Of a DNA stretch of 64,000 bases, positions 8,921-18,983 are shown piece by piece. Under the pieces are notes generated by a model that saw only the letters and a program-made list of their open reading frames with translations, was not told the origin of the DNA and did not search any database. Origin of the DNA: Rhodoferax sp. U2-2l (GTDB lineage: Bacteria > Pseudomonadota > Gammaproteobacteria > Burkholderiales > Burkholderiaceae_C). The position numbers and the translations under genes are program-made. Each line of letters starts with the position of its first letter. Position 1 is the first letter of the stretch. The stretch spans positions 113,901-177,900 of the forward strand of contig NZ_JAJCTH010000007.1 of assembly GCF_020594515.1 (NCBI RefSeq), read 5' to 3'.

Positions 8921-11900
8921 AGCCGCTGCTGCGCCGCAGCCTGATGGGGTTGGCGGCCCTGCTGGGGCTGCTGGCCGGGTTGTGGGTCTGGTCGGGCAAC
9001 GACAGCTCGCTGGCCGTGGCCTTGCAGCAGGCGCAGCGTGTGCTGCCCGCCGGTCAGACACTCGAAACACGGGAGGTCAGTGGCTCGCTGCGACAGGGCG
9101 GGCGTATTGGCTGGCTGCGCTGGCAAAGCGGCGGACTGAGTGTCGAAGCGCATGAGGTCACCGCCGCGTGGGCGCCCGCTGCGCTGCTGCGGCGCGAGCT
9201 GCAGTTGAGCCAGCTGAACGTGGGGCAACTGGTGATCCACGACCAGCGCGAGCCCACACCCGCCACCGCCAGCCAGCCGCCGACCGATCTGGGCTTGCCT
9301 TTTCGGGTGGATGCTGCAGTGCGGGTGGACACGCTGGAATGGGTCGGTGTCAGCACCCAGCGGCTGGACAAGCTGAGCGTCCACTACATGTTTGATGGCA
9401 AATCGCACAAGCTTGAGAGCGGCCAAGGCGTGTTTTCGTCCAACACCTACCGCTTCTCGGGTGAATTGGAAGCCAGTGGCCCGATGGCACTCCAGCTGCA
9501 GGCGGGTGGCGTGGTGGACGCGCCCGTGCCCGGCAACACCGTGCCACTGCGCCTGGACGCCCTGGCCCGCATCACCGGCGCGCTGGCCGGGCCGCAGGCC
9601 GAGCTGGTGGTGCAGGCCGACCTGACACCGCAAGCGCCAGCTAACGTACCGCCCACCGCTGGCAGCCCAACCCCTCCCGCCGCCATGCAGGCGAGCCTGT
9701 CAGCCCACATCGCCCCCTGGCAGGCGCAAAAAATCATCCGCGCCGATGGCAACTGGCAGGCGCTGAACCTGGCCAGCCTCTGGCCGCAGGCACCCCAGAC
9801 CGGGCTCACCGGCCGGGCCAGTGTCAGCCCACAAGGCCCCGGCTGGCAGGCCGAGATCCAATTGGACAACAGCCTCAGCGGCCCCTGGGACCAGCAGCGC
9901 CTGCCGCTGCAGCAGCTGCGGGCCGGGCTGACCTACACCGATGGCCATTGGCTGCTGCAGCGCCTGCAGGCGCAGGCGGCCGGTGGCCGGGTCGAGGGTC
10001 GTGGCCAAATCGGCACCGGCACCAGCACTGACGCCGCCGGACTGTGGCAGGGTGAGGCTCAGGTGCAAGGCATCAACCCGGCCGCCATCGACACCCGCCT
10101 GGCCAGCGATGCCATCAGCGGCACCCTGAGTGCGCGCCAGACCCCGGCCAGCGACACAGCGCCCAGCACGGGTCAGGCTGCCAGCCCGGGCCTGGCGACC
10201 GCGTTCAGTTTTGACATCGCCCTGCAGTCCGGCAGACAACGCACCGCCAAACCCGCCAGCCAAAAGGACGACCTGCTGGGCGGTCTGCACTTCAACCGTC
10301 TGCTGGCGCAGGGTGTGTGGTCAGCGCCGCAGCTCAGCCTGAGCACCGTCAGCCTGGACGTTGACCAGGCCCAATTACAAGGTCAACTCAAACTCAACAC
10401 CGCCAGCCTGGCGACCCAAGGCCAGCTGAGCCTGCAGTTGCCGGGGTTACAGGCACAGGTCAATGGCCATGCCGCCCCGGCTGACGGGCTGGGCACACTC
10501 AGTGTGCAACTGCAAGATGCCGCCCAGGCCAGCCAGTGGCTCCAACGCTGGCCGGGTCTGGGCAGCCAGCTGGCCAACCTGCCCACCAGTGGCACGGCAA
10601 CGCTGGCCGCGCAATGGCAAGGCGGCTGGCAGCAAAACGGCCAAGCTATGCGCGTCGACGCCAAGCTGCAGGTGCCGCAATTGAACTGGACCACGACCAC
10701 AACACCGCCCCCGGTCACGACCCGCCTGCAAAACGTCCAGCTCAATCTGGCCGGACGCATCAACCAGCTGGCCATCAGCAGCCACGGGCAATGGACCCAA
10801 GGCACACAACAGGCCGAATGGCAAACCCAGGCCAGCGCTGGCCGGGGCCAAGACGGCCACTGGCAGGCCAGCCTGCGGCAGGTGCAACTGGCGCTGCGCC
10901 AGCCAGGCCACGCCAACCCGTGGCAGCTGCAGATTGGCGCCCCCGATGGCGGGGCGCCCGGCCCCCTGACCCCGCCGGTGACGCTGCGCTGGCAAAGCAA
11001 CACCAGCACGCTGGCCGTATCGGCGGGCACCGCACGCCTGCGCGGGCCGCTGCCCGGCAGCGCAGACATCAGCTGGCAAGCAGCGCAATGGTCACCCGCG
11101 GCGGGCCCTGGCAAGCCCGCCCAATGGCGCAGCCAGGGGCGCATCGACGGTGTGCCGCTGGCCTGGCTGGACAGCTTCACCGACAAGTCCCTGGCCGATC
11201 TGGGCATCGGCAGCAACCTGTTGCTGGCAGGCAGCTGGGACGCCGCGTCCACCGACATGTTGCACGTGCGCGCCACACTCGAGCGCAGCGCGGGGGATGT
11301 GCGGCTTCAGGCCGATGCCGGGCGCGCCACCGCCGTGCCCGCGGGCATGCAGGAAGCCTGGCTGCAGGTCAACCTGGACGGTGAACAGGTGGCAGGCACA
11401 CTGCGCTGGGACAGCCAGCGCGCGGGCAAAGCGCTGGCTGCCTTCAGCACCCGGCTGCGGCATGACAACAACGGCTGGGCCTGGCCCGACAGCGCCCCGC
11501 TGGGCGGCAGCCTGCAGCTGCAATTGCCCCCGGTGGACGCCTGGTCGGCGCTGGCCCCGCCGGGCTGGCGCCTGCGCGGCACGGTGGACAGCCACATCGA
11601 CCTGATGGGCACCCGGGCACAACCCGAGTGGGCGGGCACGCTGCGCGCGCGCGACCTGGCGGTGCGCTCGGTGGTGGACGGCATCGACTTCAGCCAGGGC
11701 ACGCTCGACGCCCGGCTGCACGGGCAGCAGTTGGACATCCAGAACTTCACCCTGCGCGGCGCGGGCACACCACAAGACGCCAACGCGGGCGGGCAGCTCA
11801 GCATCACCGGATCGGTGGTCTGGCTGGCCAAGGCGGGCCAGAGCAGCCCGGCGCAACAGGTGCAAATGGCGCTGCAAGCCAAGCTCAGCGCCCTGCGCCT

Positions 11901-12852
11901 GAGCGCCCGCCCGGACCGTCGCCTGACCGCGTCCGGCCAGTTGCAGGCCGATCTCACCGACGCCCGCTTGACCCTGCGTGGCAGTCTGGTGGCCGACCAG
12001 GCCCTGATCACCCTGCCCGACGACAGCACCCCCACCCTGGACGACGATGTGCGGGTGCGCACGCCAGCCACGGCCACGCCGGGCAAAACCGCCACCGTGG
12101 CACCGGCAGGCGCCAGGACGGAGGCGCGCATCCGCACCGATGTGGCGGTCAATCTGGATCTAGGGCCAGACTTCCAGTTGCGCGGGCGTGGCTTGCAGGC
12201 GCGGCTGGCGGGCAAGCTGGCGTTGACGGCCGAGGACGGCGCAGCGCCTGAGCTGACCGGCTCCATCCGGGCAGTCAACGGCACCTACCAGGCGTACGGG
12301 CAGCGGCTGCAGATCCAGCGTGGTCTGATCCGTTTTTACGGCCCCATCGACAACCCGGCGCTGGCCATTCTGGCGATTCGCCCAAAACTCACCCAACGCG
12401 TGGGGGTGCAGATCAGTGGCACCGCCTTGTCACCGGTGGTGTCACTGTATGCCGAGCCCAGCCTGCCGGACGTGGAAATCCTCTCCTGGTTGGTGCTGGG
12501 CCACTCCGGCAGCGGGGGCGGCGCCGAAGCCGCGCTGATCCAGCAGGCAGCCCTGGCGCTGCTCGGGGGCAATGGCAATAGCCTGTCGGACAGCCTGAGC
12601 AGCGCGCTCGGGCTCGATGAACTGAGTTTCAGCGCGGGCGGTGACGGCAGCGATGGCAACACGGCCAGTGGCACCTCGGTCACGCTGGGCAAACGCCTGT
12701 CGCAGGACTTTTATGTGGCCTACGAGAGCAGCCTGACCAGCGCCATGGGGATGTTTTCCATCTTCTACGACATCACCAAACGGCTCACGCTGCGGGTGCA
12801 AACCGGCGAACAAAGCGCGGTGGACCTGATTTTCACCATGCGTTATGACTGA
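8917..12852 (+). CDS. tamB: Translocation and assembly module subunit TamB
   Basis: 1311 residues, using a TTG at 8917 that overlaps the tamA stop; the alternative ATG at 8944 would cut the basic part of the N-terminal anchor, so the TTG fits better. An N-terminal signal anchor (MGLAALLGLLAGLWVW) is followed by about 1000 residues of repetitive Gln/Ala/Leu-rich beta structure and the conserved DUF490 end, with NGTYQAYGQRLQIQRG and GPIDNPALAI and the final VGVQISGTALSPVVSLYAEP region in parts. TamB bridges the inner membrane and TamA and is linked to lipid transport and barrel assembly. Confidence 0.92.
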   Translation: MKPLLRRSLMGLAALLGLLAGLWVWSGNDSSLAVALQQAQRVLPAGQTLETREVSGSLRQGGRIGWLRWQSGGLSVEAHEVTAAWAPAALLRRELQLSQLNVGQLVIHDQREPTPATASQPPTDLGLPFRVDAAVRVDTLEWVGVSTQRLDKLSVHYMFDGKSHKLESGQGVFSSNTYRFSGELEASGPMALQLQAGGVVDAPVPGNTVPLRLDALARITGALAGPQAELVVQADLTPQAPANVPPTAGSPTPPAAMQASLSAHIAPWQAQKIIRADGNWQALNLASLWPQAPQTGLTGRASVSPQGPGWQAEIQLDNSLSGPWDQQRLPLQQLRAGLTYTDGHWLLQRLQAQAAGGRVEGRGQIGTGTSTDAAGLWQGEAQVQGINPAAIDTRLASDAISGTLSARQTPASDTAPSTGQAASPGLATAFSFDIALQSGRQRTAKPASQKDDLLGGLHFNRLLAQGVWSAPQLSLSTVSLDVDQAQLQGQLKLNTASLATQGQLSLQLPGLQAQVNGHAAPADGLGTLSVQLQDAAQASQWLQRWPGLGSQLANLPTSGTATLAAQWQGGWQQNGQAMRVDAKLQVPQLNWTTTTTPPPVTTRLQNVQLNLAGRINQLAISSHGQWTQGTQQAEWQTQASAGRGQDGHWQASLRQVQLALRQPGHANPWQLQIGAPDGGAPGPLTPPVTLRWQSNTSTLAVSAGTARLRGPLPGSADISWQAAQWSPAAGPGKPAQWRSQGRIDGVPLAWLDSFTDKSLADLGIGSNLLLAGSWDAASTDMLHVRATLERSAGDVRLQADAGRATAVPAGMQEAWLQVNLDGEQVAGTLRWDSQRAGKALAAFSTRLRHDNNGWAWPDSAPLGGSLQLQLPPVDAWSALAPPGWRLRGTVDSHIDLMGTRAQPEWAGTLRARDLAVRSVVDGIDFSQGTLDARLHGQQLDIQNFTLRGAGTPQDANAGGQLSITGSVVWLAKAGQSSPAQQVQMALQAKLSALRLSARPDRRLTASGQLQADLTDARLTLRGSLVADQALITLPDDSTPTLDDDVRVRTPATATPGKTATVAPAGARTEARIRTDVAVNLDLGPDFQLRGRGLQARLAGKLALTAEDGAAPELTGSIRAVNGTYQAYGQRLQIQRGLIRFYGPIDNPALAILAIRPKLTQRVGVQISGTALSPVVSLYAEPSLPDVEILSWLVLGHSGSGGGAEAALIQQAALALLGGNGNSLSDSLSSALGLDELSFSAGGDGSDGNTASGTSVTLGKRLSQDFYVAYESSLTSAMGMFSIFYDITKRLTLRVQTGEQSAVDLIFTMRYD

Positions 12853-12899
12853 CCGACGCCTGCCGTAGCCCCTGAGACGGCCTTTACAATCCCCCGTCC

Positions 12900-12974
12900 C
12901 TCGCCATAGTTCAATGGATAGAACGAGTGCCTCCTAAGTGCTAGATGCAGGTTCGATTCCTGCTGGCGGGACCA
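12900..12974 (+). tRNA. tRNA-Arg, anticodon CCU
   Basis: Cloverleaf read by eye: acceptor CTCGCCA pairs with TGGCGGG (one G-U), D stem GTTC/GAAC, anticodon stem AGTGC/GTGCT with loop CTCCTAA giving anticodon CCT, T stem GCAGG/CCTGC with loop TTCGATT, and an encoded CCA at 12972-12974. It decodes AGG. A TACAAT hexamer at 12884-12889 may be its -10 element. It lies 47 bases after tamB and has no integrase or repeated 3-prime end nearby. Confidence 0.93.
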
Positions 12975-13001
12975 CATTCCAACACCAAATTCCAATCAGC
13001 G

Positions 13002-13385
13002 TCACCCCCGGCTCAAGCCCAGTGCCAGCAGTTCTTCGTTGGTTAACTTCTCAAGTGCCGCCTGGCGCAGCATCGACAGCTTGCTCCTGCGGTTGAAATC
13101 CAGATCAACGGCCTGGAGCACCGGGCTGGCACCATCCCCCAGCGCATAGGCCTCGCCCAGCGTTTCGTTGATCAGAACCCACATGCGGCGCACGTCACCA
13201 CGCTGCCCGCCACTGAGGTGTTTGTTGGCATACGACTCGGCATCATCGCGCCGCGTGAAAGCAGCCTTCAGGTAATCCTCCTGCAGCAAACGCATCCACA
13301 CGCCCCAGGCTTCGCGGTAGCTGGCTTGAAAACGTTGGTCCGGACCTTGAACGGCTGGGTGCTCTGGCGTTTCGATGGTTGTCAT
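13002..13385 (-). CDS. Conserved-looking hypothetical protein
   Basis: 127 residues, not recognised as a named family. The start MTTIETPEHPAVQGPD is preceded on its strand by a GAAGGGGGC ribosome-like stretch. The body is helical and charged (QASYREAWGVWMRLLQEDYLKAAFTRRDD, here described rather than quoted further) and ends in LEKLTNEELLALGLSRG. No signal peptide, membrane helix or metal motif. Codon use matches the neighbours, which supports a real gene. It lies head-on to the tRNA and downstream of the pgk end of the cbb operon. Confidence 0.6.
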   Translation of the reverse strand: MTTIETPEHPAVQGPDQRFQASYREAWGVWMRLLQEDYLKAAFTRRDDAESYANKHLSGGQRGDVRRMWVLINETLGEAYALGDGASPVLQAVDLDFNRRSKLSMLRQAALEKLTNEELLALGLSRG

Positions 13386-13494
13386 GGGTCGATGCCCCCT
13401 TCAAGGCTGGTTGGTGAACCCGGCTGTCAATGCCGATTGAGCTGCGTGTGAGGTGTTGACGCATCAGCCGGGTGCGGGCGTGCCGTGCCGCCGA

Positions 13495-13680
13495 TCACCA
13501 CCCCAAACGCTGTCGCAAGACGCGCACCGCGCTGCCCGGGGTCGTCAAGACCGGCAGGTTGATGGCCTGCCCGACCGCCGTGTGTGTGCGGGCCATGCTG
13601 AACTGGGCCAGCGCCATCACATCACACCCCTGACACGATGCGACCAGATGGCGGCAAGCCGCGCCGCCCCGGTCAGCCCC
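13495..13680 (-). pseudogene. 3-prime remnant of an Asp/Glu racemase-family gene
   Basis: Between pgk and the 127-residue gene, the minus strand reads CDVMALAQFSMART, GQAINLPVLTTPGSAVR and a TGA at 13495-13497. The pattern VMALAQ(F/A)SMAR, then PVLTTP, is the C-terminal end of aspartate/glutamate racemase family proteins. About 60 residues remain. The frame has no start and runs out of frame into the 3-prime end of pgk, so only the tail of an ancestral gene is left. The N-terminal catalytic Cys region is missing. Family call is from motif memory. Confidence 0.55.
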
Positions 13681-13694
13681 GCAGGGCTTGCGCC

Positions 13695-14888
13695 TTACGC
13701 TTCGGCGCGTTTTTGCAGGATCTCAAAGGCCGGCAAGGTTTTGCCTTCCAGCACTTCCAGGAACGCGCCGCCGCCGGTCGAGATGTAGCCCACGTCTTTT
13801 TCAATGCCGTATTTGGCAATGGCTGCCAGGGTGTCGCCACCACCGGCAATACTGAACGCGTCGGACTCGGCAATCGCCATGGCGATGGTTTTGGTACCGC
13901 CTTCAAACGCGGGGAACTCGAACACACCCACCGGGCCGTTCCAGACGATGGTGCCGGCGGCCTTGAGTTGCGCGGCCAGTTTGGCGGCGGTGACCGGGCC
14001 AATGTCCAGGATCATGTCGTCGTCTTCCACGTCGGTGGCGGCCTTGACGGTGGCGGGTGCGTCGGCCGCAAAGGTTTTGGCGCAGACCACGTCGGTGGGG
14101 ATCGGCACGTCGGCGCCGCGCGCCTTCATGGCTTCGATCACGGCGGTGGCTTCACCCACCAGGCTGGGTTCGGCCAGGCTCTTGCCGATTTTCAGACCAG
14201 CGGCCAGCATGAAGGTGTTGGCAATGCCGCCACCCACAATCAGGTTGTCCACATTCTTGGCCAAAGCTTGCAGGATGCTGAGCTTGGTCGAGACCTTGGA
14301 GCCCGCCACAATCGCCACCAGCGGGCGCTTGGGGTTGGCCAAGGCTTTGTTGATGGCATCAATTTCAGCCGCCAACAAGGGACCCGCGCAAGCGATGGGC
14401 GCAAACTGGGCGATGCCGTAAGTGGTGCCCTCGGCGCGGTGCGCGGTACCAAAGGCGTCGTGCACAAACACGTCGCACAGGGCGGCCATTTTTTTGGCCA
14501 GCTCTTCGTTGTTTTTCTTCTCACCCTTGTTGACGCGGCAGTTTTCCAGCATCACCAGTTGGCCGGGTGCCACGTCCACGCCGTCGACCCAGTTGGCGAC
14601 CACGGGAATCTCGCGGCCCATCAGTTCACCCAGGCGCTTGGCCACAGGTGCGAGGGAATCTTCGGGTTTGAACTCACCTTCGGTCGGGCGGCCCAGGTGG
14701 CTGGTGACCATCACAGCGGCACCAGCGTCAAGCGCCATCTGGATACACGGCACGCTGGCGCGGATGCGGGTGTCTTCGGTGATGTTGCCGGCATCGTCTT
14801 GCGGCACATTCAAATCGGCCCGGATGAACACCCGCTTGCCCTTGGCGGCACCATTGGCAATCACATCGGCAAAACGTACAACTTTCAT
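13695..14888 (-). CDS. cbbK: Phosphoglycerate kinase
   Basis: 397 residues, full length. It has RADLNVP near residue 22, SHLGRPTEG near 61, the nucleotide loop [11 protein letters not shown] and the C-terminal [13 protein letters not shown] (the Gly-rich ADP site). It catalyses ATP-dependent phosphorylation of 3-phosphoglycerate, the first reductive step after RubisCO, and also serves glycolysis. It is the last gene of the leftward cbb operon, 160 bases after cbbZ, so it may also have its own promoter. Ribosome site AAGGAGCTAG lies just upstream of the ATG. Confidence 0.95.
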   Translation of the reverse strand: MKVVRFADVIANGAAKGKRVFIRADLNVPQDDAGNITEDTRIRASVPCIQMALDAGAAVMVTSHLGRPTEGEFKPEDSLAPVAKRLGELMGREIPVVANWVDGVDVAPGQLVMLENCRVNKGEKKNNEELAKKMAALCDVFVHDAFGTAHRAEGTTYGIAQFAPIACAGPLLAAEIDAINKALANPKRPLVAIVAGSKVSTKLSILQALAKNVDNLIVGGGIANTFMLAAGLKIGKSLAEPSLVGEATAVIEAMKARGADVPIPTDVVCAKTFAADAPATVKAATDVEDDDMILDIGPVTAAKLAAQLKAAGTIVWNGPVGVFEFPAFEGGTKTIAMAIAESDAFSIAGGGDTLAAIAKYGIEKDVGYISTGGGAFLEVLEGKTLPAFEILQKRAEA

Positions 14889-15048
14889 TCTCTAGCTCCT
14901 TGGTTAAATGCGACGACACGACCTCATTGTTCAATGGCGTCGCGTTATCCCGCCGATTGTCGTACCAAGCCAGGCCCTGATGGCCGTGGCTTGCCCTCTT
15001 GATGGCTCACCAGCGCGCCATCCCGGGAAATCGCTACCGTGATAGCAC

Positions 15049-15717
15049 TCAAACCAACAAGACGGAGATGTCCGGGATGATGCGATCCGGCGCGCAGGCC
15101 TCAACCGGCTCACCCATGTTGTAGCCATAGGGCAGCATCCACACCGGCACCCCCGCGGCACGCGCGGTGGCCACATCAATGCTGGAGTCGCCGACAAACA
15201 GGGCGCGCTCAGGCGTCACCCCAAACTGCGCCAGACAGTGGCTCACCCCGGCCGGATCAGGCTTTTTGGTGACCAAGGTGTCCCCACTGATGACGGCGTC
15301 AAACAGGTCGCCGAGCTGGTGCGCCGCCAGCACCACCTGGGTGTAACGGCCTTCCTTGTTGGTCACCACCGCCAGCCGGGCGCCTTGTTGACGCAACACC
15401 GTCAAGGTTTCGCGCACCTGCGGGTACAGGTGGCTGCGGGTGCCGCAGCGCGCGTTGTACGCCATGTTGTACACCGGCACGATCTGGGCCAGCAGCGCGC
15501 TATTGCTCACCACCTCGGGCGCAAACCCGGTGATCTGTGCCAGCGCCTTGACCAGCAGCGCCAGCGTGCCGTGGCCAATCCAGTCGTCCACCTGCTGTTG
15601 CGACACCTCCGGCAAGCCAAAACGCCCAAGGGCGTCGTTGACGGCATCCAGAATCTCGGGCGCCGTCTCCACCAAGGTGCCATCCAGGTCAAACATGACC
15701 AGATCAAAACTGGACAT
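15049..15717 (-). CDS. cbbZ: Phosphoglycolate phosphatase
   Basis: 222 residues from the ATG at 15717; the longer open frame upstream overlaps transketolase. HAD motif I is FDLDGTLVETAPEI (residues 8-21), motif II VVTNKEGRY and motif III/IV KPDPAG and FVGDSSIDVATARAAG. The enzyme dephosphorylates 2-phosphoglycolate made by the RubisCO oxygenase reaction. That substrate fits its place in the cbb operon, 8 bases after cbbT. Confidence 0.92.
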   Translation of the reverse strand: MSSFDLVMFDLDGTLVETAPEILDAVNDALGRFGLPEVSQQQVDDWIGHGTLALLVKALAQITGFAPEVVSNSALLAQIVPVYNMAYNARCGTRSHLYPQVRETLTVLRQQGARLAVVTNKEGRYTQVVLAAHQLGDLFDAVISGDTLVTKKPDPAGVSHCLAQFGVTPERALFVGDSSIDVATARAAGVPVWMLPYGYNMGEPVEACAPDRIIPDISVLLV

Positions 15718-15725
15718 AGTCACCT

Positions 15726-17795
15726 TCAGTTGATGGAGGGCACAACCGTGTCGGGCAGCGGTTCGGCGCGTTTGCTGGCAGCGCGGTGCACGATGGTGCG
15801 GATGTTGGTCACCACACGCTCCACGGTGATGCCAAAGTGCTGGTACAGCTTGGGCGCCGGGGCCGACTCGCCAAAGCTGGGCATGCCGATCACCACGCCA
15901 TGGCGGCCCACATACTTGCGCCAAAAGTCCGGGTGCGCCGCTTCAATCGCCAGCGACGGCATGTTGAACGGAATCACCATCTCTTGGTAGGCGTTGGTCT
16001 GGCGGTCAAACACATTGGTGCAAGGCATGGACACCACGCGGGTGGCAATGCCCAGGGCCGCCAGCTCAGCCTGCGCCTTCATGGCGATCTCGAGCTCGGA
16101 GCCGGTGGAGACGATCACCGCCTGGGCGCCTTCCATGTCTGACAGGATGTAGCCACCCTTGCGGATGTTCTCCACCATGCTGACATCGGTCAGGCGCGGC
16201 AGGTTCTGGCGCGACAGGCACAAGGCGCTGGGGCCGTCCTTGCGCTCCACCGCACTGGCCCAGGCCACGGCGGTTTCCAGGCCGTCGGCCGGGCGCCACA
16301 CGTCCAGCCCCGGGATGATGCGCATGCTGGGGATGTGTTCGATGCTTTGGTGCGTCGGGCCGTCTTCACCCAGGCCAATGCTGTCGTGGGTGAACACATG
16401 GATGACACGGATCTTCATCAACGCGGCCATGCGGATGGCGTTGCGGCTGTAGTCGCTGAAGGTCAGGAAAGTGCCACCGTAAGGAATGTAACCACCGTGC
16501 AGGCAGATGCCGTTCATGATGCCGGCCATGCCGAACTCACGCACACCGTAGCTCAGGTGGTTGCCCCATTTGTCACGACCGGCGCGGATGCAGCCCTTGA
16601 AGTTGGTCAGGTTGGAGCCGGTCAGGTCGGCGCTGCCGCCAAAAAACTCGGGCAACAGCGGTGCAATCGCGTCGAGCGCGTTTTGGCTGGATTTGCGGGT
16701 GGCGATCGAGGTCGGGTTGGCGGCAATGGCCTGCAACAAACCGGGCAGCTTGTCGGCAAAGTCGGCGGGCAAATCACCGGCCATACGGCGTTTGAACTCG
16801 GCGGCCTCGACCGGGAAAGCAGCGCTGTAGGCGGCAAACTTGGCGTCCCAGGCATGTTCAGCGGCAACACCACGCGCCACCGCGTTCCAGGCGGTCGCAA
16901 TGTCGGCGGGGATTTCAAACGGCGCATACGGCCAGCCCAGCGCTTCGCGGGTGGCGGCCACTTCGGCGGCGCCCAGAGCGGCACCGTGCACATCGTGGGT
17001 ACCGGCCTTGTTGGGGGAACCCAGGCCAATCACGGTCTTGCAGCAGATCAAGGTCGGTTTGCCATCGGCCAACACGGCCTGGGCCTTGGCGGCTTGGACG
17101 GCGGCGTCCACCGCAGCCGGGTTGTGGCCGTCCACACCGGCAATCACGTTCCAGCCATACGCATCGAAGCGTTTGGGGGTGTCGTCGGTGAACCAGCCTT
17201 CGACGTGGCCGTCGATCGAGATGCCGTTGTCGTCGTAAAACGCCACCAGCTTGGACAGGCGCAGTGTGCCCGCCAGCGCGCAGGCTTCATGGCTGATGCC
17301 TTCCATCATGCAGCCGTCACCCAGGAACACATAGGTGAAGTGGTCGACGATGGCGTGTTGGTCCTTGTTGAACTCGGCGGCCAGAAGCTTCTCGGCCAGC
17401 GCCATACCCACCGCGTTGGAGACACCCTGGCCGAGCGGGCCGGTGGTGGTCTCCACCCCCGGGGTCACGCCGACTTCGGGGTGGCCGGCGGTTTTGCTGT
17501 GCAGCTGGCGGAAGTTTTGCAGCTCGCTCATCGGCAGGTCGTAGCCGGTGAGGTGCAGCAAGGCATAAATCAGCATCGAGCCGTGGCCGTTGCTCAAGAC
17601 AAAACGGTCACGATCTGCCCAATGCGGGTTGGCGGGGTTGTGCTTGAGGTGGCGGTTCCACAGCACTTCGGCAATGTCGGCCATGCCCATGGGCGCGCCG
17701 GGGTGGCCGGACTTGGCCTTTTCAACGGCGTCAACGGCCAGCATGCGGATGGCATTGGCCATTTGTTTGGCAAATTCAGGGGTGGGTGTGGTCAT
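15726..17795 (-). CDS. cbbT: Transketolase
   Basis: 689 residues, full length. It shows the N-terminal [17 protein letters not shown], thiamine diphosphate motif [13 protein letters not shown] with [11 protein letters not shown], and the central [15 protein letters not shown] containing the catalytic His/Glu region. Transketolase moves two-carbon units in Calvin cycle regeneration and in the pentose phosphate pathway. It is in the middle of the leftward operon, between cbbP and cbbZ. The 157 bases separating it from cbbP are unusually long for the operon and hold no clear structure. Confidence 0.95.
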   Translation of the reverse strand: MTTPTPEFAKQMANAIRMLAVDAVEKAKSGHPGAPMGMADIAEVLWNRHLKHNPANPHWADRDRFVLSNGHGSMLIYALLHLTGYDLPMSELQNFRQLHSKTAGHPEVGVTPGVETTTGPLGQGVSNAVGMALAEKLLAAEFNKDQHAIVDHFTYVFLGDGCMMEGISHEACALAGTLRLSKLVAFYDDNGISIDGHVEGWFTDDTPKRFDAYGWNVIAGVDGHNPAAVDAAVQAAKAQAVLADGKPTLICCKTVIGLGSPNKAGTHDVHGAALGAAEVAATREALGWPYAPFEIPADIATAWNAVARGVAAEHAWDAKFAAYSAAFPVEAAEFKRRMAGDLPADFADKLPGLLQAIAANPTSIATRKSSQNALDAIAPLLPEFFGGSADLTGSNLTNFKGCIRAGRDKWGNHLSYGVREFGMAGIMNGICLHGGYIPYGGTFLTFSDYSRNAIRMAALMKIRVIHVFTHDSIGLGEDGPTHQSIEHIPSMRIIPGLDVWRPADGLETAVAWASAVERKDGPSALCLSRQNLPRLTDVSMVENIRKGGYILSDMEGAQAVIVSTGSELEIAMKAQAELAALGIATRVVSMPCTNVFDRQTNAYQEMVIPFNMPSLAIEAAHPDFWRKYVGRHGVVIGMPSFGESAPAPKLYQHFGITVERVVTNIRTIVHRAASKRAEPLPDTVVPSIN

Positions 17796-17952
17796 GGTTC
17801 GTGATCAGTAGGTGATGAGAGGTAAAAACAAAGCAAGGCTACGCGTTTGGGTCGGGTCCTGGGCCTCTATCTTAGTCAGTTGGGAGCGGCACACAGCACA
17901 TCATCAGTTTCCAGTAAGTTATGCCGTCGCTCGCAGGTGCGCGGGTAGGGGG

Positions 17953-18828
17953 TCAGGCGGCTTTTTTCTTGCGCTCCATCATGCGCCAGACAAAGGGCGT
18001 GAAGATGAGCTGCATCGCCAGTTCCATCTTGCCGCCGGGCACCACGATGGTGTTGGCGCGGCTCATGAAGCTGCCGTCGATCATGCTGCGCAGGTAGGGG
18101 AAGTCGATGCCTTTGGGGTTGGCAAAACGGATCACCACCATGCTCTCGTCAGGGCTGGGGATGTCGCGTGCGATGAACGGGTTGCTGGTGTCGACCATCG
18201 GCACCCGCTGGAAGTTGACATGGGTGTGCTCAAACTGCGGGCAGATGTAGTGCACGTAGTCGGGCATGCGCCGCAAAATGGTGTCGGTCACCGCCTCGGT
18301 GCTGTAGCCACGCTGCTTTTTGTCGCGGTAGAGCTTTTGAATCCACTCCAGGTTGATCACCGGCACCACACCAATGAGCAAGTCCGGATGCTGGGCGATG
18401 TTGACCTCAGGCGTGACCACGGCGCCGTGCAGGCCTTCATAAAACAGCAAATCGGTGCCGGCCGGAACATCTTCCCAGGCGGTGAAGGTGCCCGGTTCTT
18501 GTTGGTAGGGCGCGGCCTCCTCCAGATCATGCAGGTATTTGCGGCGCTTGCCGGTGCCGGTTTCGCCGTAGGCGCGAAACAGCTCGGCCAGCTCGTGAAA
18601 CAGGTTGTTGGCAGGGCCAAAGTGGCTGAAGTGCTGGTTGCCAGCGGCTTCGGCCTCGGCCGCCTTGAGCTTCATCTCCTTGCGGTCATAGCGGTGAAAG
18701 CTGTCGCCTTCGATCACGGCGGCATTGATGCTCTCGCGCCGAAAGATGTTGTCAAACGTGCGGGTGACCGAGGTGGTGCCGGCGCCGCTGGAGCCCGTGA
18801 TGGCGATGATGGGGTGACGAATGGACAT
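17953..18828 (-). CDS. cbbP: Phosphoribulokinase
   Basis: 291 residues, the length of the bacterial class I (octameric) enzyme. P-loop GSSGAGTTSV is at residues 12-21. The ribulose 5-phosphate site segments EGDSFHRYDRKEMK and FYEGLHGAVV are present. The reaction makes ribulose 1,5-bisphosphate with ATP and is, with RubisCO, diagnostic of the Calvin cycle. The start is followed by a normal MSIRHPIIAITG opening. A double hairpin lies between it and cbbF. Confidence 0.96.
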   Translation of the reverse strand: MSIRHPIIAITGSSGAGTTSVTRTFDNIFRRESINAAVIEGDSFHRYDRKEMKLKAAEAEAAGNQHFSHFGPANNLFHELAELFRAYGETGTGKRRKYLHDLEEAAPYQQEPGTFTAWEDVPAGTDLLFYEGLHGAVVTPEVNIAQHPDLLIGVVPVINLEWIQKLYRDKKQRGYSTEAVTDTILRRMPDYVHYICPQFEHTHVNFQRVPMVDTSNPFIARDIPSPDESMVVIRFANPKGIDFPYLRSMIDGSFMSRANTIVVPGGKMELAMQLIFTPFVWRMMERKKKAA

Positions 18829-18919
18829 GGTGCGTGTCTCCTGAGGATGATGAAAACCGGATCAAGCAGTCTCTGGCTGCTGCCTGATGTGTGTGGGGGA
18901 CGCTTGTTGGGGACGGTCA

Positions 18920-18966
18920 GGGCGGGCCAGGCCCGCCCTCCGTGGATCCCGGATCCCGTCCGGGAT
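18920..18966. repeat. Intercistronic double hairpin between cbbF and cbbP
   Basis: Two adjacent inverted repeats: GGGCGGGCC-A-GGCCCGCCC at 18920-18938 and ATCCCGGA-TCCCG-TCCGGGAT at 18946-18966. The second resembles a short dispersed repeat seen in many proteobacterial genomes (GGGATGACA-type flank). In an operon such a structure may protect the upstream cbbF message or reduce read-through into cbbP. Neither arm is followed by a T-run on the coding strand, so a simple terminator is unlikely. Confidence 0.6.
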
Positions 18967-18983
18967 GACAGCCAACCTCACGG

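Noticed and set aside
12900..12974. tRNA-Arg as an attachment site of a genomic island
   Set aside because: No integrase gene and no second copy of the tRNA 3-prime end was seen in the window; the genes that follow are core Calvin cycle genes.
13638..17804. Very long plus-strand open frames (for example 13638-15002 and 16335-17804) opposite pgk and transketolase
   Set aside because: They are antisense to clear full-length enzymes, rich in Gly, His and Arg as expected from GC-rich codon shadows, and have no family motif.
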